Shown here: positions 48,763 to 61,700 of the stretch, piece by piece | How positions within the stretch are numbered: the first letter of the stretch is position 1 | Layout: each line of letters starts with the position of its first letter | Assembly: GCA_013423385.1 (NCBI GenBank) | Contig: BLZA01000018.1 | Span: forward strand, 558,001-622,000 | DNA length: 64,000 bases | Reading direction: 5' to 3' | Origin: Naganishia liquefaciens | Taxonomy: Eukaryota; Basidiomycota; Tremellomycetes; Filobasidiales; Filobasidiaceae | The notes under the pieces: generated by a model | The model's database searches: none | What the model was told of the DNA's origin: nothing | Seen by the model: the letters and a program-made list of their open reading frames with translations, nothing else | Program-made: the position numbers and the translations under genes

Positions 48763-51237
48763 ATGAATGCGCCTCTGCTATACCCACTCGAGCCCATCTC
48801 ACCGTCGGGCATCTTGACTATGCAAGCCCCGCACCGCATACACGAGGACCCAGCCTCCAATGGCTACGCCCACTTCCCCGCTCGACCGCCGCTGCACAGC
48901 TATCCACCTTCATACAGCAGTCATCCTTCCTTTACACACGAACCATCACCACCACAACCACCACTACCGCGGGATGATCCTCCAGCAACGACGACGGAAC
49001 CGCTCCTCAAACGACTATCCCTCCGTCTGACGGCTCAGGATCCCAACTACAAGACGCCGGAACAGCTCGCAGAGGAGGATCGGTCGTTGGATGCCGAGGA
49101 GGAGGCGATGCTCAAGCGGGGGATGATCAATTGGCGAGAGATGCGCAGGTGGCAGTTTTGGATTCGGAAAGAGTGGTGGGGTGAGTTTGATTGAAATACT
49201 TTGATGCAAGGAATAGCTTGACTGATGATCGTGTAGGATGGTATATTGCGTTTGTCATTTGCGCGTGAGTCGTCCAGTCCGTCAGACACCCCGCTATGTC
49301 TGGGGATTTCGGGGGAGACAGCGTCGTCAAAGGGAGATGGTCGACGCGCTCCCACAGGTCTAAGGAATGCCTAGCTTCGATATTTGAATCACAAGCTTCG
49401 CCACCTTACACATTGACCGCGTCCTGCCATACGGTGTCGCTGACGCTTCCCTGCATCCCCAGCGTCGTCGTCACCCTCATGACGCTCTACAACGAAGAGA
49501 TCATCGCCTGGATGCGTCCGTTCGCCAATAAGCTCAAAGAGTACGCCTCTGCTCACGTGGATTCGAGTGACAAGTGCTGATCGTAGTTCGGATGGATCAC
49601 TAGCTTACCGGGAGGATGGGCCATTCCGATAGGGATCCTGCTCATCATTTCCTTTCCGCCGTGCGTCTCTACATCTTGGTCCCATTTGCCAAAGCTAACG
49701 CATGATGCCTGTAGACTTTTCGGCCACGAGGTATTCGCCGTGCTCGTTGCCATTCATAATGCTAAAGCTAATTGCATGACTTGCAGATCGTCATGATCCT
49801 TTGCGGCGTCGTCTGGGGCCTATGGATAGGCTTCGCCATTGTCTGCGCCGGTACGTCATCCCCCCCTTGCCCCGATACATTTCTCATCCTGCTTTTCCTC
49901 ACCCGAAAAAAAGGAACCCTCCTGGGCGAGATTGCCAACTTTTTCGCCTTCAAATACACATTTCGCGGCCGCGCCGCCAAGCTCGAACGCAAGAATATGA
50001 ACTATGCGTTGCTGGCGCACGTGGTGAGGGAGGGCGGGCTCAAGATTGCGGTCATTTGTCGGTTGAGCGCGATCCCGGGGTAAGTCTGCTATTTCTGGTC
50101 GTCCGGACTCGAGGTGGCTGAGGCTGATGCAAGGTGACTTTTTTTGAAAAGGCATTTCACGACGGTCGGTGAGTAGGCGGGATGACCAGGCCGAGTGTGA
50201 GGCTGACTTTGTGCAGTGTTCTCTACCTGCGGCATGGGCGTGCGTGCAGAGTGTATTGCGCGAGAGAAGGGCACGGTGCTGACACGTATCGCACCGCAGT
50301 TCTGGATGTTCACCCTCGGCACCATTCTCTCCCTTCCCAAAAACGTATGTCTCTCCGCGCGCGTCCCCCTCGAGGTAACGGATTCTGACTTTGCCCTTAC
50401 TCACAGCTCGCCGTCGTCTACCTCGGCGTAGCCCTTGCGAAAACAGACGAAAAGGGCAGCAGCAAAGCTGTCGAATACACCGTCATTGCGATCTCGTTTG
50501 CGTTTTCCGCGCTCGCGGCGTATTACATTTACTGGTATATGAACAAGTCGCGTCTCGTTGTCTGGCGACTTCATCGGTGGGTGCCGGTCGATTCCCGACG
50601 AGCGACGCAAGCAATTATTGACAACCACATCGGGATGTTTCCAGGGCCAACCTTGCGAAAAAGGGCGTAGCGCTGGATGAACTGCCGCAAGATCCGACAG
50701 GGTTCGACGATCTCGATGGCAAGCCCATTTATGCAAAGTATGAAGGCGGCGACTATGACGACGATGTGGATGTCGCGAGGCCGATGATGCACGATCAGGC
50801 CGAGATGGGCCGCACGACGTCGAGTTTCCAGCGGTGAGTGACCCGTCTCTGTTTTTCAAGTTTGAATAATCCGAGACTGATGGGGAAATTCAAACAGTCC
50901 CGAAACGCTGTATATGGCAGAAACGTACGGTGACACGCCCTCGCACTCTACGACGCAGCTGCCGTTACAGCCATACGCTCCTCAGACGCAAGACCACGGC
51001 GACCTTGGTTCATTACCGCTGCATCCCTATACGGATGCCCCGACTCACCTGTTCCCCGACCCACCACTCGCCCAAGTGGCACGCACGCCTTCAGCCGCTT
51101 CGTCAATGTACCATGCCATCACCACTCCCGATGCTGCGCCGGGGTACCTGGATCCACCGAGTGTGTCCTTTCCCGTGCCAAGGCCGACGGGGGATCAGCG
51201 GGTCCATCTTGTAGATCCGGGGTATACGAGGCTATGA
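48763..51237 (+). CDS. TVP38/TMEM64 family (DedA-like) membrane protein
   Basis: Thirteen exons give 536 aa: 48763-49180, 49237-49264, 49463-49540, 49604-49660, 49715-49730, 49787-49850, 49914-50079, 50152-50168, 50217-50239, 50300-50344, 50407-50576, 50645-50833 and 50898-51237. The central membrane region carries the SNARE-associated family core: ISFPPLFGHE, CGVVWGLWIGFAIVCAGT, LLGEIANFFAFKY, RLSAIPGHFTTVVFSTCG and LGTILSLPKN. Long Pro-rich N- and C-terminal tails are likely cytosolic. Yeast Tvp38 sits in Golgi vesicles, and relatives act as lipid scramblases. Exons of 16, 17 and 23 nt occur. The 198-nt second intron is unusually long. The start could also be the later ATG at 48820. Confidence 0.88.
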
Positions 51238-51537
51238 ACGAGGGAATGGGTTGGCCGCATGTTGTATTGATAGGCTATGGTACTGTCTTCCTGCGAACCC
51301 GAACTCGGCCCGAATGATGCGCCCGCCGCTGCTTCGGAGACGGCATGGACACTGGATTTGCTTCCGCGGTTGCGAATTCGAATTTCGAGGGAATAAAGGC
51401 GTCAACCTATTAAGGGCTGAAAGCTGCGCCGAGTGGCTGCTTGCTTCGGGGAAGGACAGCCGGGGCTCGAGACGATGGAACTAATGCATCGTGCGCCGGT
51501 AAAAGTCACATAGAAGCTAGCAGGACCTTCATTCACC
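51238..51537. other. Ferroportin upstream region
   Basis: Exactly 300 bp between two plus-strand genes. I see no gene and no clear regulatory box. Confidence 0.4.
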
Positions 51538-53525
51538 ATGCCATCGCTCAATTCCGTTCCCAAGGCGGCATTGGCGTGTCTCCTGCTGCAGCACGTCAGT
51601 AGGTGAGTCTTTCCGCTGCATCCAACGATGCACGCCTGACTCGGGTAATCGTCGCAGTGCATGGGGCGAACAAAGTCTGGGTATGACAAATTGTGCAGCA
51701 GGACGCGGCGGGTGACTGACCTTGTCTTCTGTGGATTTTCCCAGAATTCGCCGCCTACCTCTTCCTTATCACGCTCTATCCATACACATTCCTCCCGGCA
51801 TCGGCGCTCGGTCTGTCTATTACAGTCGTGACGGTCCTTGCGTCCAAGAGCATCGGCCAGCAAGTAGATATCCAGCCGAGATTCGCGTTTGTGAGACGGT
51901 TGATTCTGGTGCAAAAGGTCTGCACGCGGGGGAACCGGTAATTGTCGAACAAGCTGACATTGCGAACAGTTGTCCCAGGCAGGCTGCTATGCCATCTTTC
52001 TCTACCTTTTTAGTCCCGCTCTTTCCTCGTCTCCCACCGACCAGAATGAGCTTCCAGTCTCGTGGCCTTTCGTTGGCCTTCTCGTCATCCTCGCATCGCT
52101 CGGACGGATCGCGACGACCGGCATCGACCTCGCCGTCTGCCGGGACTGGATCCTCTCCATCGCAGCGGAGCGCGAGACCGTCGCGGACTCGTCCACACAG
52201 CCAAACGAGCTGCTCACATTCCTCACCACGTCGCTCCGTCGCATCACGCTCATATGCAAGCTCCTCTCTCCGCTGCTCATATCCGTCCTGACCACATCGA
52301 CGGGGAACCGCGCGACGGCTGGGATCCTTCTGGGAGTGGCGGCAGTGACGCTGGCGACCGAGATGATTTGGATCGGCGTCGTCTGGCGCAAATTCCAGGG
52401 AGTACTCGCGCGAGATGAAGCGGTCAAGACGAGGGCGGATCAGGTGAATGGGGACGAGGATATTCAGTCTTTTGCAGCTATCGGACAGAGAGAGGTTGAG
52501 GCTGATGACGGGAATCATCCTGGTCAACGAGTGCGTCCGGAGCGTTCGTTGCTGCGCAGAGCGCTAGTTTTGGCAACACGGGCTGTTGCGCCGTGGAACG
52601 AATTCCGCAAGATGCCAATTTTCCTCAGTGCGTCATCTTCCCGAACCCGCGAACCGCCAGCTTACATCACTTTACAGGCTCCATTTCTATGTATGCATCA
52701 AAGCCCCGAAGAGTTTACATTGACTCACCGTCTCCTTTAGCTCTTGCCTCTATCTGACCACACTTTCCTTCGAATCCATCCTCATATCCTACCTCAAATC
52801 CGAGGCCAACCTCTCCGACGTATTCATCGCCGTCGCCCGAGGCATATCCGTCGCCATGGGACTGCTCGGTACGGCCGTCATGCCAATTCTCGAGAAGAAG
52901 CTCGGGCTCGTCCGCGCCGGCGCGTGGAGCATTTGGTGAGTTGACCCCAACCAGCGGCTTTGGCGTTCCGCTAATCCAGGTGGTGCGCTTCTCTTCAGGG
53001 GTGAAGTGGCGAGCCTCGTTCCGGTCGTGTTATGCCTTTACATCGGCCCGGGACCCTCCGCCACGGCGAGTCTGCCCTCGATCATTAATACCCTCATCTT
53101 CTTTGCGACGCTCTCCCTCTCGCGACTCTGGCTCTACTGCTTTGATCTCGTGCAGCTGCAAGCGCTCCTCGTCGCGCTGGAACGTCATCCTCGTCGAAGC
53201 GAATTCTCCGCGATGCAGGTCACGATGGAGAATGCGTTTGATCTTGCCAAGTATCTCGTGGTGCTCGTGTTCAACAAGCCAGATCAGTACAGGTGGACGG
53301 CGATGATTAGCCTGGTGGCGGTAATGGTGGCTGTGAGTCGTCCGTCTGAATATGGTGGACCTGACTAATTGAATCGCACAGGGTGTGACGTATTCCACCT
53401 ATCTCTATCAAGTGCGCGGCCACGTCTTTCACTTTGGCGCACAAGCGAAGAAGACCGACGCCCGGTCGGCGGACAATTCGGCTGATATAGAGTTGCCGCT
53501 GTTGCGCGCGAGTTTGGAGCATTGA
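51538..53525 (+). CDS. Ferroportin-like metal exporter (SLC40 family)
   Basis: Eight exons (51538-51602, 51658-51680, 51745-51917, 51970-52627, 52678-52690, 52741-52935, 52999-53332, 53382-53525) give 534 aa. Hydrophobic segments are spread along the whole length, consistent with about 10-12 membrane helices. Family marks include the first-helix region EFAAYLFLITLYPYTFLPAS, the following QVDIQPRFAFVRRLILVQK, VRAGAWSIWGE in the second half, and RLWLYCFDLVQLQ. Animal ferroportins export Fe2+. Fungal members are little studied, so the metal and membrane are inferred. A 13-nt exon lies at 52678-52690. The stop is 120 bp from that of the convergent PHAF1 gene. Confidence 0.85.
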
Positions 53526-53645
53526 TCACGAGAGGCATGTAAATATAGCTAGATTTGTAAATACCTTGAACTGTATATCATACAAGAGTGCGCTCCCCTT
53601 ACAACTGAAATCATATTACAAAGTCACTTTACCCGCTGCGAGTCC

Positions 53646-55196
53646 TCAGAACAACAAGACGCTCGTGATACCTGTTGACCCGCCCTCGACAACCATATTC
53701 TCCACATCCAAAAGCTCTGAGCGAGACAATGCCGTGCATCAACATATGGCCCGAGCGACTCTTTGACGAGAAACTCACGGCTCGGCTCAATGCCCTTTAT
53801 TCCGGCCATCTGCGGTTCATCCAGCCTATCGATCCGCACCGTCCTGCCCTCTGCCGTTCCTCCGCGCACACTCGATCGACGGGCATCTCCAAGCGGGAAA
53901 GCATCGGCAAAATCTTGGATCGTGCTGCCGAGGGTAAGCTCTCTCGTGCCCTCCGTCGTGCGAATCGTCCACGGACACCTCGCGTGTCGCTGGAACGCAG
54001 CAGTTCCGGGCTTGAACCCGGTGTGAGCGTGAGGTCGGGAAGGACGACCAAAACAATGGGAAACGTACAATGTTGGAATGTACCATGATCTTGCTCACGG
54101 TTCCCTCTGATGCTTCGCCCACCAAGAAATCAAGCCCGAGCTCAAAGTAATTCCACCAGCCTGCGCCGTTGCACCTCTATATGAGTCGCCCGAACGAAAT
54201 GCATGAGAGAAGCATAGCACTCACAGCCCTGGGACCCGCTCGCTGATGCTTCATCAGCCGTGAATCGCGGGTCATCTTTCCAATACCTCCTCGCGGGTGG
54301 TCCGAGATCCGCTAGAAGATCCTGGGATGTGGTGTTGCCAAGGACAACGTCGTACGGTGACTCTGCATGATTGGCTCCGGCAGAAAAGTGGAGAGTGATT
54401 CCTTTGCCTGGCTATCGAATTTCGGAGAGTTGGTGATGACGTTTCTGGAGCAAGACAGCGGACTTACGTGGATCTCACAGTACGCGATCGATCCTTCCAC
54501 CCCCTTTTCCGGGCTTTTCCATACCTCCCACGGTCCCTTTCCACCGCTCAGCCGCTCCATATACGTCCGCACAAAGAGTTCCTCCTCTTTGCCCCTTGCC
54601 ACGACCGCAATACTCCGCACAACGTCCTCCTCCTCGGCTTTCGTCGAAAATATCACTCCCGGATACGTCACTTGCCCCTCATGCGCGGTCATTCTCGATG
54701 CCGCTGACGACGACCGCTGCTCACGACGAGCAAAGGAGGGGCCAAAGCGCTGTGTGATCGTTCCCCTCGTCAATCTCGAAGGCACATCGGAGCCAATCAA
54801 GGTCCCGCCGTCGTACACGACCTCTGTTGCGCGTCTCGATGAGTTTTTCTCCCTGTCGTCAGGTCCAAGTTGAAGCACCATCAAGTGAAGCAGCTGATGA
54901 TACGGTGGTCCGGTCTGCGGGAAAACGAGCGACACTCCTTCCGGCGCATCCACGATCACGGGACTCTTGGGATCCTTTTTTCGGATGCATCATCCAGTAT
55001 CAGCCCGTCATTTGTCTTTGCCTTTGTCCCTTGATTAAACGGGAAGAGGGCTCACCTCGCGATCCCACCGTACGCTGACCGCGCGTTCGTCTCCGCGCGC
55101 GCGCAATGTCTCGAGAACGTGCCATAAGGTAACACCGAGCGTGTACGAGCCAAGGGCGGTGCCGGGGATGAGTGTCAATACGTCGTGACGGGACAT
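53646..55196 (-). CDS. PHAF1 / UPF0183 family protein
   Basis: Six exons (55056-55196, 54468-54974, 54225-54411, 54069-54160, 53779-54010, 53646-53716) give 409 aa. The N-terminus (LTLIPGTALGSYTLGVTLWH) is the family hallmark, followed by VPSRLTRGTITQRFGPSF, YDVVLGNTTSQDLLADLGPP, CWWNYFELGLDFLV and the ending GGSTGITSVLLF. In animals PHAF1 joins BCAS3 on phagophores during autophagy; yeast lacks a clear copy. A cytosolic, autophagy-linked role is inferred from the family. Several splice choices were settled only by these conserved blocks, and all phases close. Confidence 0.87.
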
Positions 55197-55287
55197 GATG
55201 GTGTGCTGCAATGCGCAGGTTGGCCCCCTTGGATGCGCGACTTGCGGCCTAAACTGGTGATCCCCGCCTGGTCAACGCCGTTCCCGG

Positions 55288-55297
55288 GTCACGTGAC
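55288..55297. promoter_or_regulatory. CACGTG palindrome upstream of the PHAF1 gene
   Basis: A perfect GTCACGTGAC palindrome lies 92 bp upstream of the PHAF1 ATG (minus strand) and also in the 3' flank of the next gene. Sites with this core are bound by bHLH factors of the Cbf1, Pho4 or SREBP type in fungi. The same 10-mer is the animal CLEAR element that drives lysosome and autophagy genes. Confidence 0.5.
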
Positions 55298-55473
55298 AAG
55301 ATGCATTCCCCGTAGGTAACCCAATCCGTATACAACCATGACGCCCGTACAGCATGTCCTCAATTATAGTCCGCATTACCCTCATCCCATGCCTCCCGGG
55401 TCAGCGGTCACCGTAGCTGAACAACCCATGACTGTCCCCATACGGCATCGGAAACTCGGAGCCCATCTGCTGG

Positions 55474-58400
55474 CTACTCGCGAGCGCGAACGCAAAATCC
55501 TACAAGGCACGAAAACCAAAAATTAGCCTGCTGAACCAGGGAAAAGCACGGACCGGCGCATACGCTTGGCGGCGGGTTCGACATGCTCGAGATGCTGTAG
55601 CTGTTCGGCGATGCCGACATGGTCCCCTGTATGTTTCCATGATGATTTATGCCCTGTGTATGTACCTGCGTCGGCATCTGCGATGCCGTTGTCGGATTCG
55701 TCGGCGCATTCGTGTTTGTCGTCGTTGTCGTTGTTGTCGCTATCGATTCCTCCACCTGATGCAACCCGCCCGCGCCTTCCCTCTCCGCAATCAGCTTCTC
55801 CAGATGCTCCACCTCGTCAAACGCCTCCTCGAACGACATCCCATACTGACGCAGCCCGGCAATACACGGACCAACTTCCTTTCGTCCCATCTTGGCCAAG
55901 TACCGCCCGCCCTCGCGGATCGACGCAAAGAGCACGTTGGGATCGAGGCGGAGGTAGCTGTTCGTCGTCAGCACCGACGCTAGCGCCGATATTCGTAGAG
56001 CGCCGTGCAACGCCTCGTCATTGACCTTGCTCCGCAACGCGTCTGCTTCCATGCGCGTCTGCGCAAAGTCGTCCGAGCTTCCAAACGCATCGCCGCGATC
56101 GATTTGGCGGGCTTCGTAGATTCCGTGAGTGTCGAGCGTTTGGGCGACGACGACCCAGAGCGCGTGATACAACAGGTCGCTGGAACCTAGCAAACCCCAT
56201 GCATCAGCCGCGAAGCTCGCATATGGCCTCCTCTCGCAGAGTGAACTTACAAGCCGTGACGGCCGCCACGAAATCCCACGATTCGGGCCACACCATCGGC
56301 ACCCCGACTTTGGCCAGATATTCTGTCCGCCACGTGCGCATGGCATCCGCTATCGTTTTCAGCTTCGACATCGGTAAGCCGAGGCGCTCGCATTTCGGCA
56401 GGAAGAGCCCGCGCGCGAGCGTGCGGCAGATGCGAGAGAGACTTGAGACCGAGGTGTGCCATGTCTGAAGAATTTGGTCAGCGCTATGCGTTCATTCATC
56501 AGGGTCTACGGACCTGAAGTTGCGAAAGCCCACCAATGGGATGGTGGTTGGCGTTCACTTCGTAGAACTGCGTCACATCAAGATCATGGTCGTCTTCTTG
56601 CCTGTGCCGCAATCGTTAAACAAACCACGGGTCAGATCGACCGCACCGGCTTACATTCTCGGTGACTGTCGAGCTAATGTGCTCGCACACGCATCGTGCC
56701 AGAATGTGAACCAGAAAGCGAAACCAGCGGGCCCTCGTTCTTTAAAAGTGAGCTTCTTGGTCACGACTGTCCGCTTGTTAAAGCCCAACGCAAGGCATAG
56801 CTCGACACTGGCGCAATGCCAGAACCTATAGTTTCCAGCTGAATTGATCGTCAGTACAACCCCCTGATCGACGGCGAAATGGCAACTTACGTCCGGCGAG
56901 AGACACCATCATCAACGAAGCCTGCAGGCTCTCCAACGACGGCGTTCTGAACACCTTGTGCGTCTCCAGCACCTCCTGTGCACGACACGCCATCAATTGC
57001 GCTAGCCGACTCCGCTTCCTGCCGCCCGTCAGTTCCGCCGAACATGATTCGCGATCCGCTACGATCAAGGGGTGTTCTGAGAATTTGGCACCCCACGCCA
57101 GGACGCACGCAATGATGGATGGCGATGGCGGACCTTCCGGACCGTGTGGATTCGTGAACCGATGACGGAAAGTCGTTGGGTCTAGCAAAGGTGCACGAAT
57201 GTGGCAAATCTGAAAGTACGTCTCGACCAGATCCGTGGCGAGACTAAAGGGGCATCAGAACGCTCGAAAAGGAAAACTTCAAGCCAGACTTACTCGATTC
57301 GCATACTCTCGGTCATTAGCTGAAAGTGCGCCTTGGAAGGCGGACCATCAGCGGTCGGTGCGTACGGCCAGCAGACTTCGCGAGAGCGACATGGACGATC
57401 GGTATATCCGAAGTAATTGTGTGTGACGAGCGTCGGGGAAAACATGTATAAAAGTAGATTCGACAAATCGAATTCCGGTGCCATGGATGATGCCTCGCCG
57501 TTTTTCTCGCTCCCACTGGAAACGCTGTTAGCGAGACCGCTTTGATCGATGCCGTAACACTGACCCTATACGCGCGCGTTTAATCGCCCGTGGAATGTCG
57601 CTTTCTGATTGATGACCAAGATCCAGAATTGGCGCACCATGTGGGGAAAGAGCAGATCCGTTCATGTTCGCCATGGACAGGCCCGTCACACTGCCGCTGC
57701 CATTCGCAGCCCCGAGGTTGATGACCGGCACAGCTACCGGTATTATGTTGTTATTGTTGCCAAAGGATGGTTCTTTGCCGGTTCTGCCTTTTCTCGACGA
57801 GTTGACTTGCGTGACGTATATCGATCTGGCGACAAATTAGCATACATCCGCATTCTGTAAGAACGTGACTTACGTGCATGGTGTTCCCTTTGATCTACAG
57901 TGTTCGCACTATCGCTTGCTTCAGCGAAACCACGCTTCCCCAACTACCCCTCAACTCACCTGTTCCGCCATCGGCTTCCTCACGCACTTGACTTTTCTCG
58001 CCCTGCAAGCATCACACGCGACGTTCTGCCTCCTCGTAGGCAATTGACTCGCCTCGCTGTACTGTGTAAACTGCTGCGATGGCCCTGACTCGATGGCTTG
58101 ATATTCGGCCGAGGTCATGTTCTGCAGATTGACGTCACTCATGGGCGAATGGGAATACGCGTGGGAAACATGGGACAGGCTCGTCGTGAGGTTGGCCTCC
58201 AGATTTCTGGACGATGACGGCGGTCGAGAAACTGGCCGTGATGCATCGTATGGCAAGTTGAGGTGTAGCTGTCCGGAATCCGACAATGGTATCGCTTCGT
58301 GTGAACGGTCCCGGATCTCTTTAACGGCAGTAGGACGCGCGGGCGATGTTAAAAAGTCCTGGCCGACGTTGTGTGACCCGTGGTCTGATTGTCCGTTGAG

Positions 58401-58700
58401 CTCGTCTACGTTCCCCTCGAGACCTTCGTTCCCATGTCCGTATTCCCCGGCCTCTTGCGTGCTCCCATGATTCATCGCGGTCTCGTCCAAATTCTGCTCA
58501 AAGTTGACGAGCTCGCTCTCTTCCAGTTCTTGATGACTCTCCGCTTGATGGTCAGATTGACCTCCGGTTCCGACGTTGGCAATATCGTTCCGGTCCGCGT
58601 CGGTCCCGTTCTCCAGCCTGCCGTTATTGTTATTCTGTATCACTTGATCCACCTCTTCGCCGTGTTTGAGAGGGTGTTGCAATGACATGTTGGCTTCCAT
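55474..58700 (-). CDS. Zn2Cys6 transcription factor with fungal-specific TF domain
   Basis: Nine exons give 939 aa: 57960-58700, 57874-57908, 57565-57825, 57294-57524, 56891-57243, 56655-56838, 56514-56601, 56251-56464 and 55474-56186. The zinc cluster is split by an intron: Cys229, 232, 239, then 248, 251 and 258, with RARKVK between. The N-terminal 220 residues are Asn/Ser/His-rich. The TF domain spans about residues 400-800 (FDLSNLLLYMFSP, YFQICHIRAPLLDP, PSPSIIACVLAWGA, SLESLQASLMMVSLAG). The C-terminus is Thr/Asn-rich. The ATG chosen is the first in frame. The 40-nt intron at 57525-57564 is the shortest in the window. The layout recalls sugar-use regulators, but I cannot name it. Confidence 0.87.
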
Positions 58701-61700
58701 CGTGGCTGTGTGATTCGTCGTCGTCTCGTTCTGATCAGAGCGCGATCCGAAATGCAAGAATTAATTTCGGATCCTTCCCGCGACATTACCGAGCCGTGCT
58801 CGTCACGACAAACCCCAAAAAGCCTCACCTGCTATAGATCCTCTTCTGGTTTGGTCGATCGACCTCGCATCCTCCTCCCGCCAAGGGCGTATCGAGCTCA
58901 AGACGTGCGGCTTGGACCGGATCCCGAGGCGAATGTCCTCACGTCAATAGCGTTCCAAGCTAGTAACCCCAAACGACCTGACGCGGTTCCCTGAAGTATT
59001 GAAACTCCGCCGCGAGAACGGCAAATCGAGCAAAACTGCTGTAAAAACCACGTCGTTGCTGTGGCCGTAGCCTGATCACGCGAGGTTCAAGGTAATGTGC
59101 CGAATGAGTATACGAGGACGTTTCGTATACGAACCACGGACGGAGGGAGATGGGTCGAATAGAACAAAGCAATAATCCATACTCCATTAGCTCCAGCCAG
59201 CGCTCGATCGCCCGCCCAGCACTAACCACTGGAGCAGCTACTGCAGCTCGCACTAACAGCGTCCGCGTCCGTGCAAGCGCGTCGCCGAGCAAAGGTCTTT
59301 TGTTAAAGGTCTCCTGTTCCTACTAGCGGAGCAAACGCTGCTGCTGCGGCACAGCCCTTTCTCCTCGCGCGTGTCGCCGCGGTCCCGTCCAGGTCGTGGC
59401 CCGTCCCCGAGCCTGTCCCCGAGCCAATCCTGCCGCCCGCCAGCTCTCCTCGCTGCAGTAAGCGATTCCAATGGTCAGAGCGCTGATCAGCAAAAGCCCG
59501 GAGCTTCGGGCATCCGCATCCTATTCGCGGGTCCTTTTCTGACGGTTCCGGAGAATGGAAAGAACGCCGAGGTCATTATTTACACACCGATCGTGACAGC
59601 TACCGGTATCTTGACAAAAGCTCCTCCCCAAGCCAAGGCTTCTATGCTATATCGCCGGAGCCATTCCTGGGTTTCAGTTGCGGGAATGTCGCCCTATTAT
59701 ACGTTTCGTTTCTGTTAGCTCACAGCTTGTCGCTGACCGCTCGGCCTTCGGCCGGGCTGTTCGCCTCCATGTTGTGATTGCCGAAATGCAACCGAGCGCG
59801 TCTGTCTCACAAGATTGCACGAACCTTCCAACTGGGCCCACCACATAGTAGCTCATTCATTGGCCGCCGCTAATGGGACTGGAGGCGAGAAAGCACTTCT
59901 CTGCTTTTGTGAACATCGCTACAACTTTGGCCAAAGTACGAAGAGAATCCCAACAGGCGACACTGTCGGAATGATGCAGTCGCTGTCTCGCCGCACGAAG
60001 ACTTGCGACACGTGAGGACTTGCCCTTTTCGCCCCTTCTGCCCGTTCGACCTGAAAACTTGTCTCATGCCGCTCCGGGTTACGAGAGCTCTGATTCACCG
60101 TGATAGGCGGTCAGAATCGTGGGTCCCGGTAGCAAGGAAGACGTTTGTATACATATGATTTCTGCAATTGACATCTCTAGAGCACTTTCCGGTTTCCCTA
60201 ACTATTGTTTTCGTGACAAGTCCACATATATCTTGCCAGACTGCGGCTTTGCCAAAGTGACCGAGGGCGACGACCGAATCTGCCGGAAGCAATCCAATTT
60301 GGGTGAAACTCGGTGAGGATGTGGCTGCTAGTTGTGCAGTCAGAACGCGTGAGCAATGGTGAGGACTGTACCTTTTACACATATGCTCTGCTGCAGTGGC
60401 TCTCAGTGGTCGGCGCGATAGTGGAAGGTCCAAGCGGAACTTAGAGCCGGCGATAGGGTGCAAGTGGTTCAGACGAATGCTCATGTATTTTGCCAATTCC
60501 CTCTTCAGAAACAGTACGTCCACGTTGGTTATCTTGCGTCAAGCGTCTGCGGAATTGCCAAGACAGAACTGTCGATCTTTTCTCACCGAACGCCAGGATG
60601 TCATGCCAATACTTGACGACCCATTCGTGGGCTCATGACGACTCGCTGAGGCTTCGTGATATGTTTTTTCGGAGAACTCTTGCAGATCCATTGGTGCTGT
60701 TAGGTGGACATCAGTTGTTTTATGAACTGGACACCGTGTATCAAAGACCCCGTGCTCGGAATTTGTGCCATCGCCGGGCTGTAACCTTGACATTGGTCAC
60801 TTCTGCCGTGTCAAGACCAAGCAAAGTCGAACTTCGAGTGCATACGCCAGGGCAGCAACTCTAGAGCCAAGTCGATCGCATTCTGTGTCGCGCTGGCTTC
60901 AGACACGGCGAGCCCTGCCTGGCAATCTCGTCTAAAGGTGTGAATGCTAGCACCGAGTATAGCTTATCACACAACGCCGCTCCCTCGCGTTCAGGCGAGG
61001 AGGATGTCATTTAATCCCAGGGGCCGTTCCTTACCTGCGCCGTACGCCAATTTTGCCTGCTGGCACCGTATTCGATGCAGCTGCAACATGGGGCTGACAA
61101 GTCACAACGTCGGCAAAGCGAAGCGTTGTGGTACCACTCGCCGATAGGTTGTCAATGCCCAGCACACAGTTGATACTGGTGTCCATAGGTTTTGCGTAGT
61201 ACAATCGATGGCCATCACCGAAGAGGCAGGGCGTGGCTTCAGATATGCGACACCACGAGACGAGACGAGACTAGTCTCGTGATACTGCTTGTAGCGCTGC
61301 CCTGGCTGCGTGTGACAATATCCGACCAATGAACCTTCTCCTTTGATCAGGAATCCCAGATGCTCCACGCAATCAGATTGACAGCCGGGGCCCCATAGGA
61401 GGAGTGCCGGACAACGGTTAACCCATAGTCAGAAAGGTGTGATGATCCCTCCATCGAAAACATGATGGGCGCGAGTCTACAACAAGAGCGATGAGGGAGC
61501 TGGGAAGCGGGGCACGATGAAGTGCCTCTTTGTTCTGGCTGACCGGCTGGATGCAGTGTAGCGTATTCGACAACGAGGTTATCGAAGGCGCGATGCGCGG
61601 GTGGTAAAGGAAATCTGGGCGGATCCAAGAATTTTTGGAGCACAAATGGGGGAAACAGAAACAAGTCGTACTCTCGCCCCATCAGATCATAGCGGTATGG

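Noticed and set aside
51820-52527. Minus-strand open frame of 235 codons
   Set aside because: It is antisense to ferroportin exons 3 and 4, which carry clear family motifs.
59371-59718. Plus-strand open frame of 115 codons in the C/G-rich block
   Set aside because: Pro/Ser/Arg-rich low complexity, overlapped by frames on the other strand, no ATG context or motif that supports it.
60440-60635. Gene fragment with a WVVKYWHDILAFG-like segment
   Set aside because: A stop lies just upstream in frame, no splice partner fits and no family is recognised; treated as a possible relic only.
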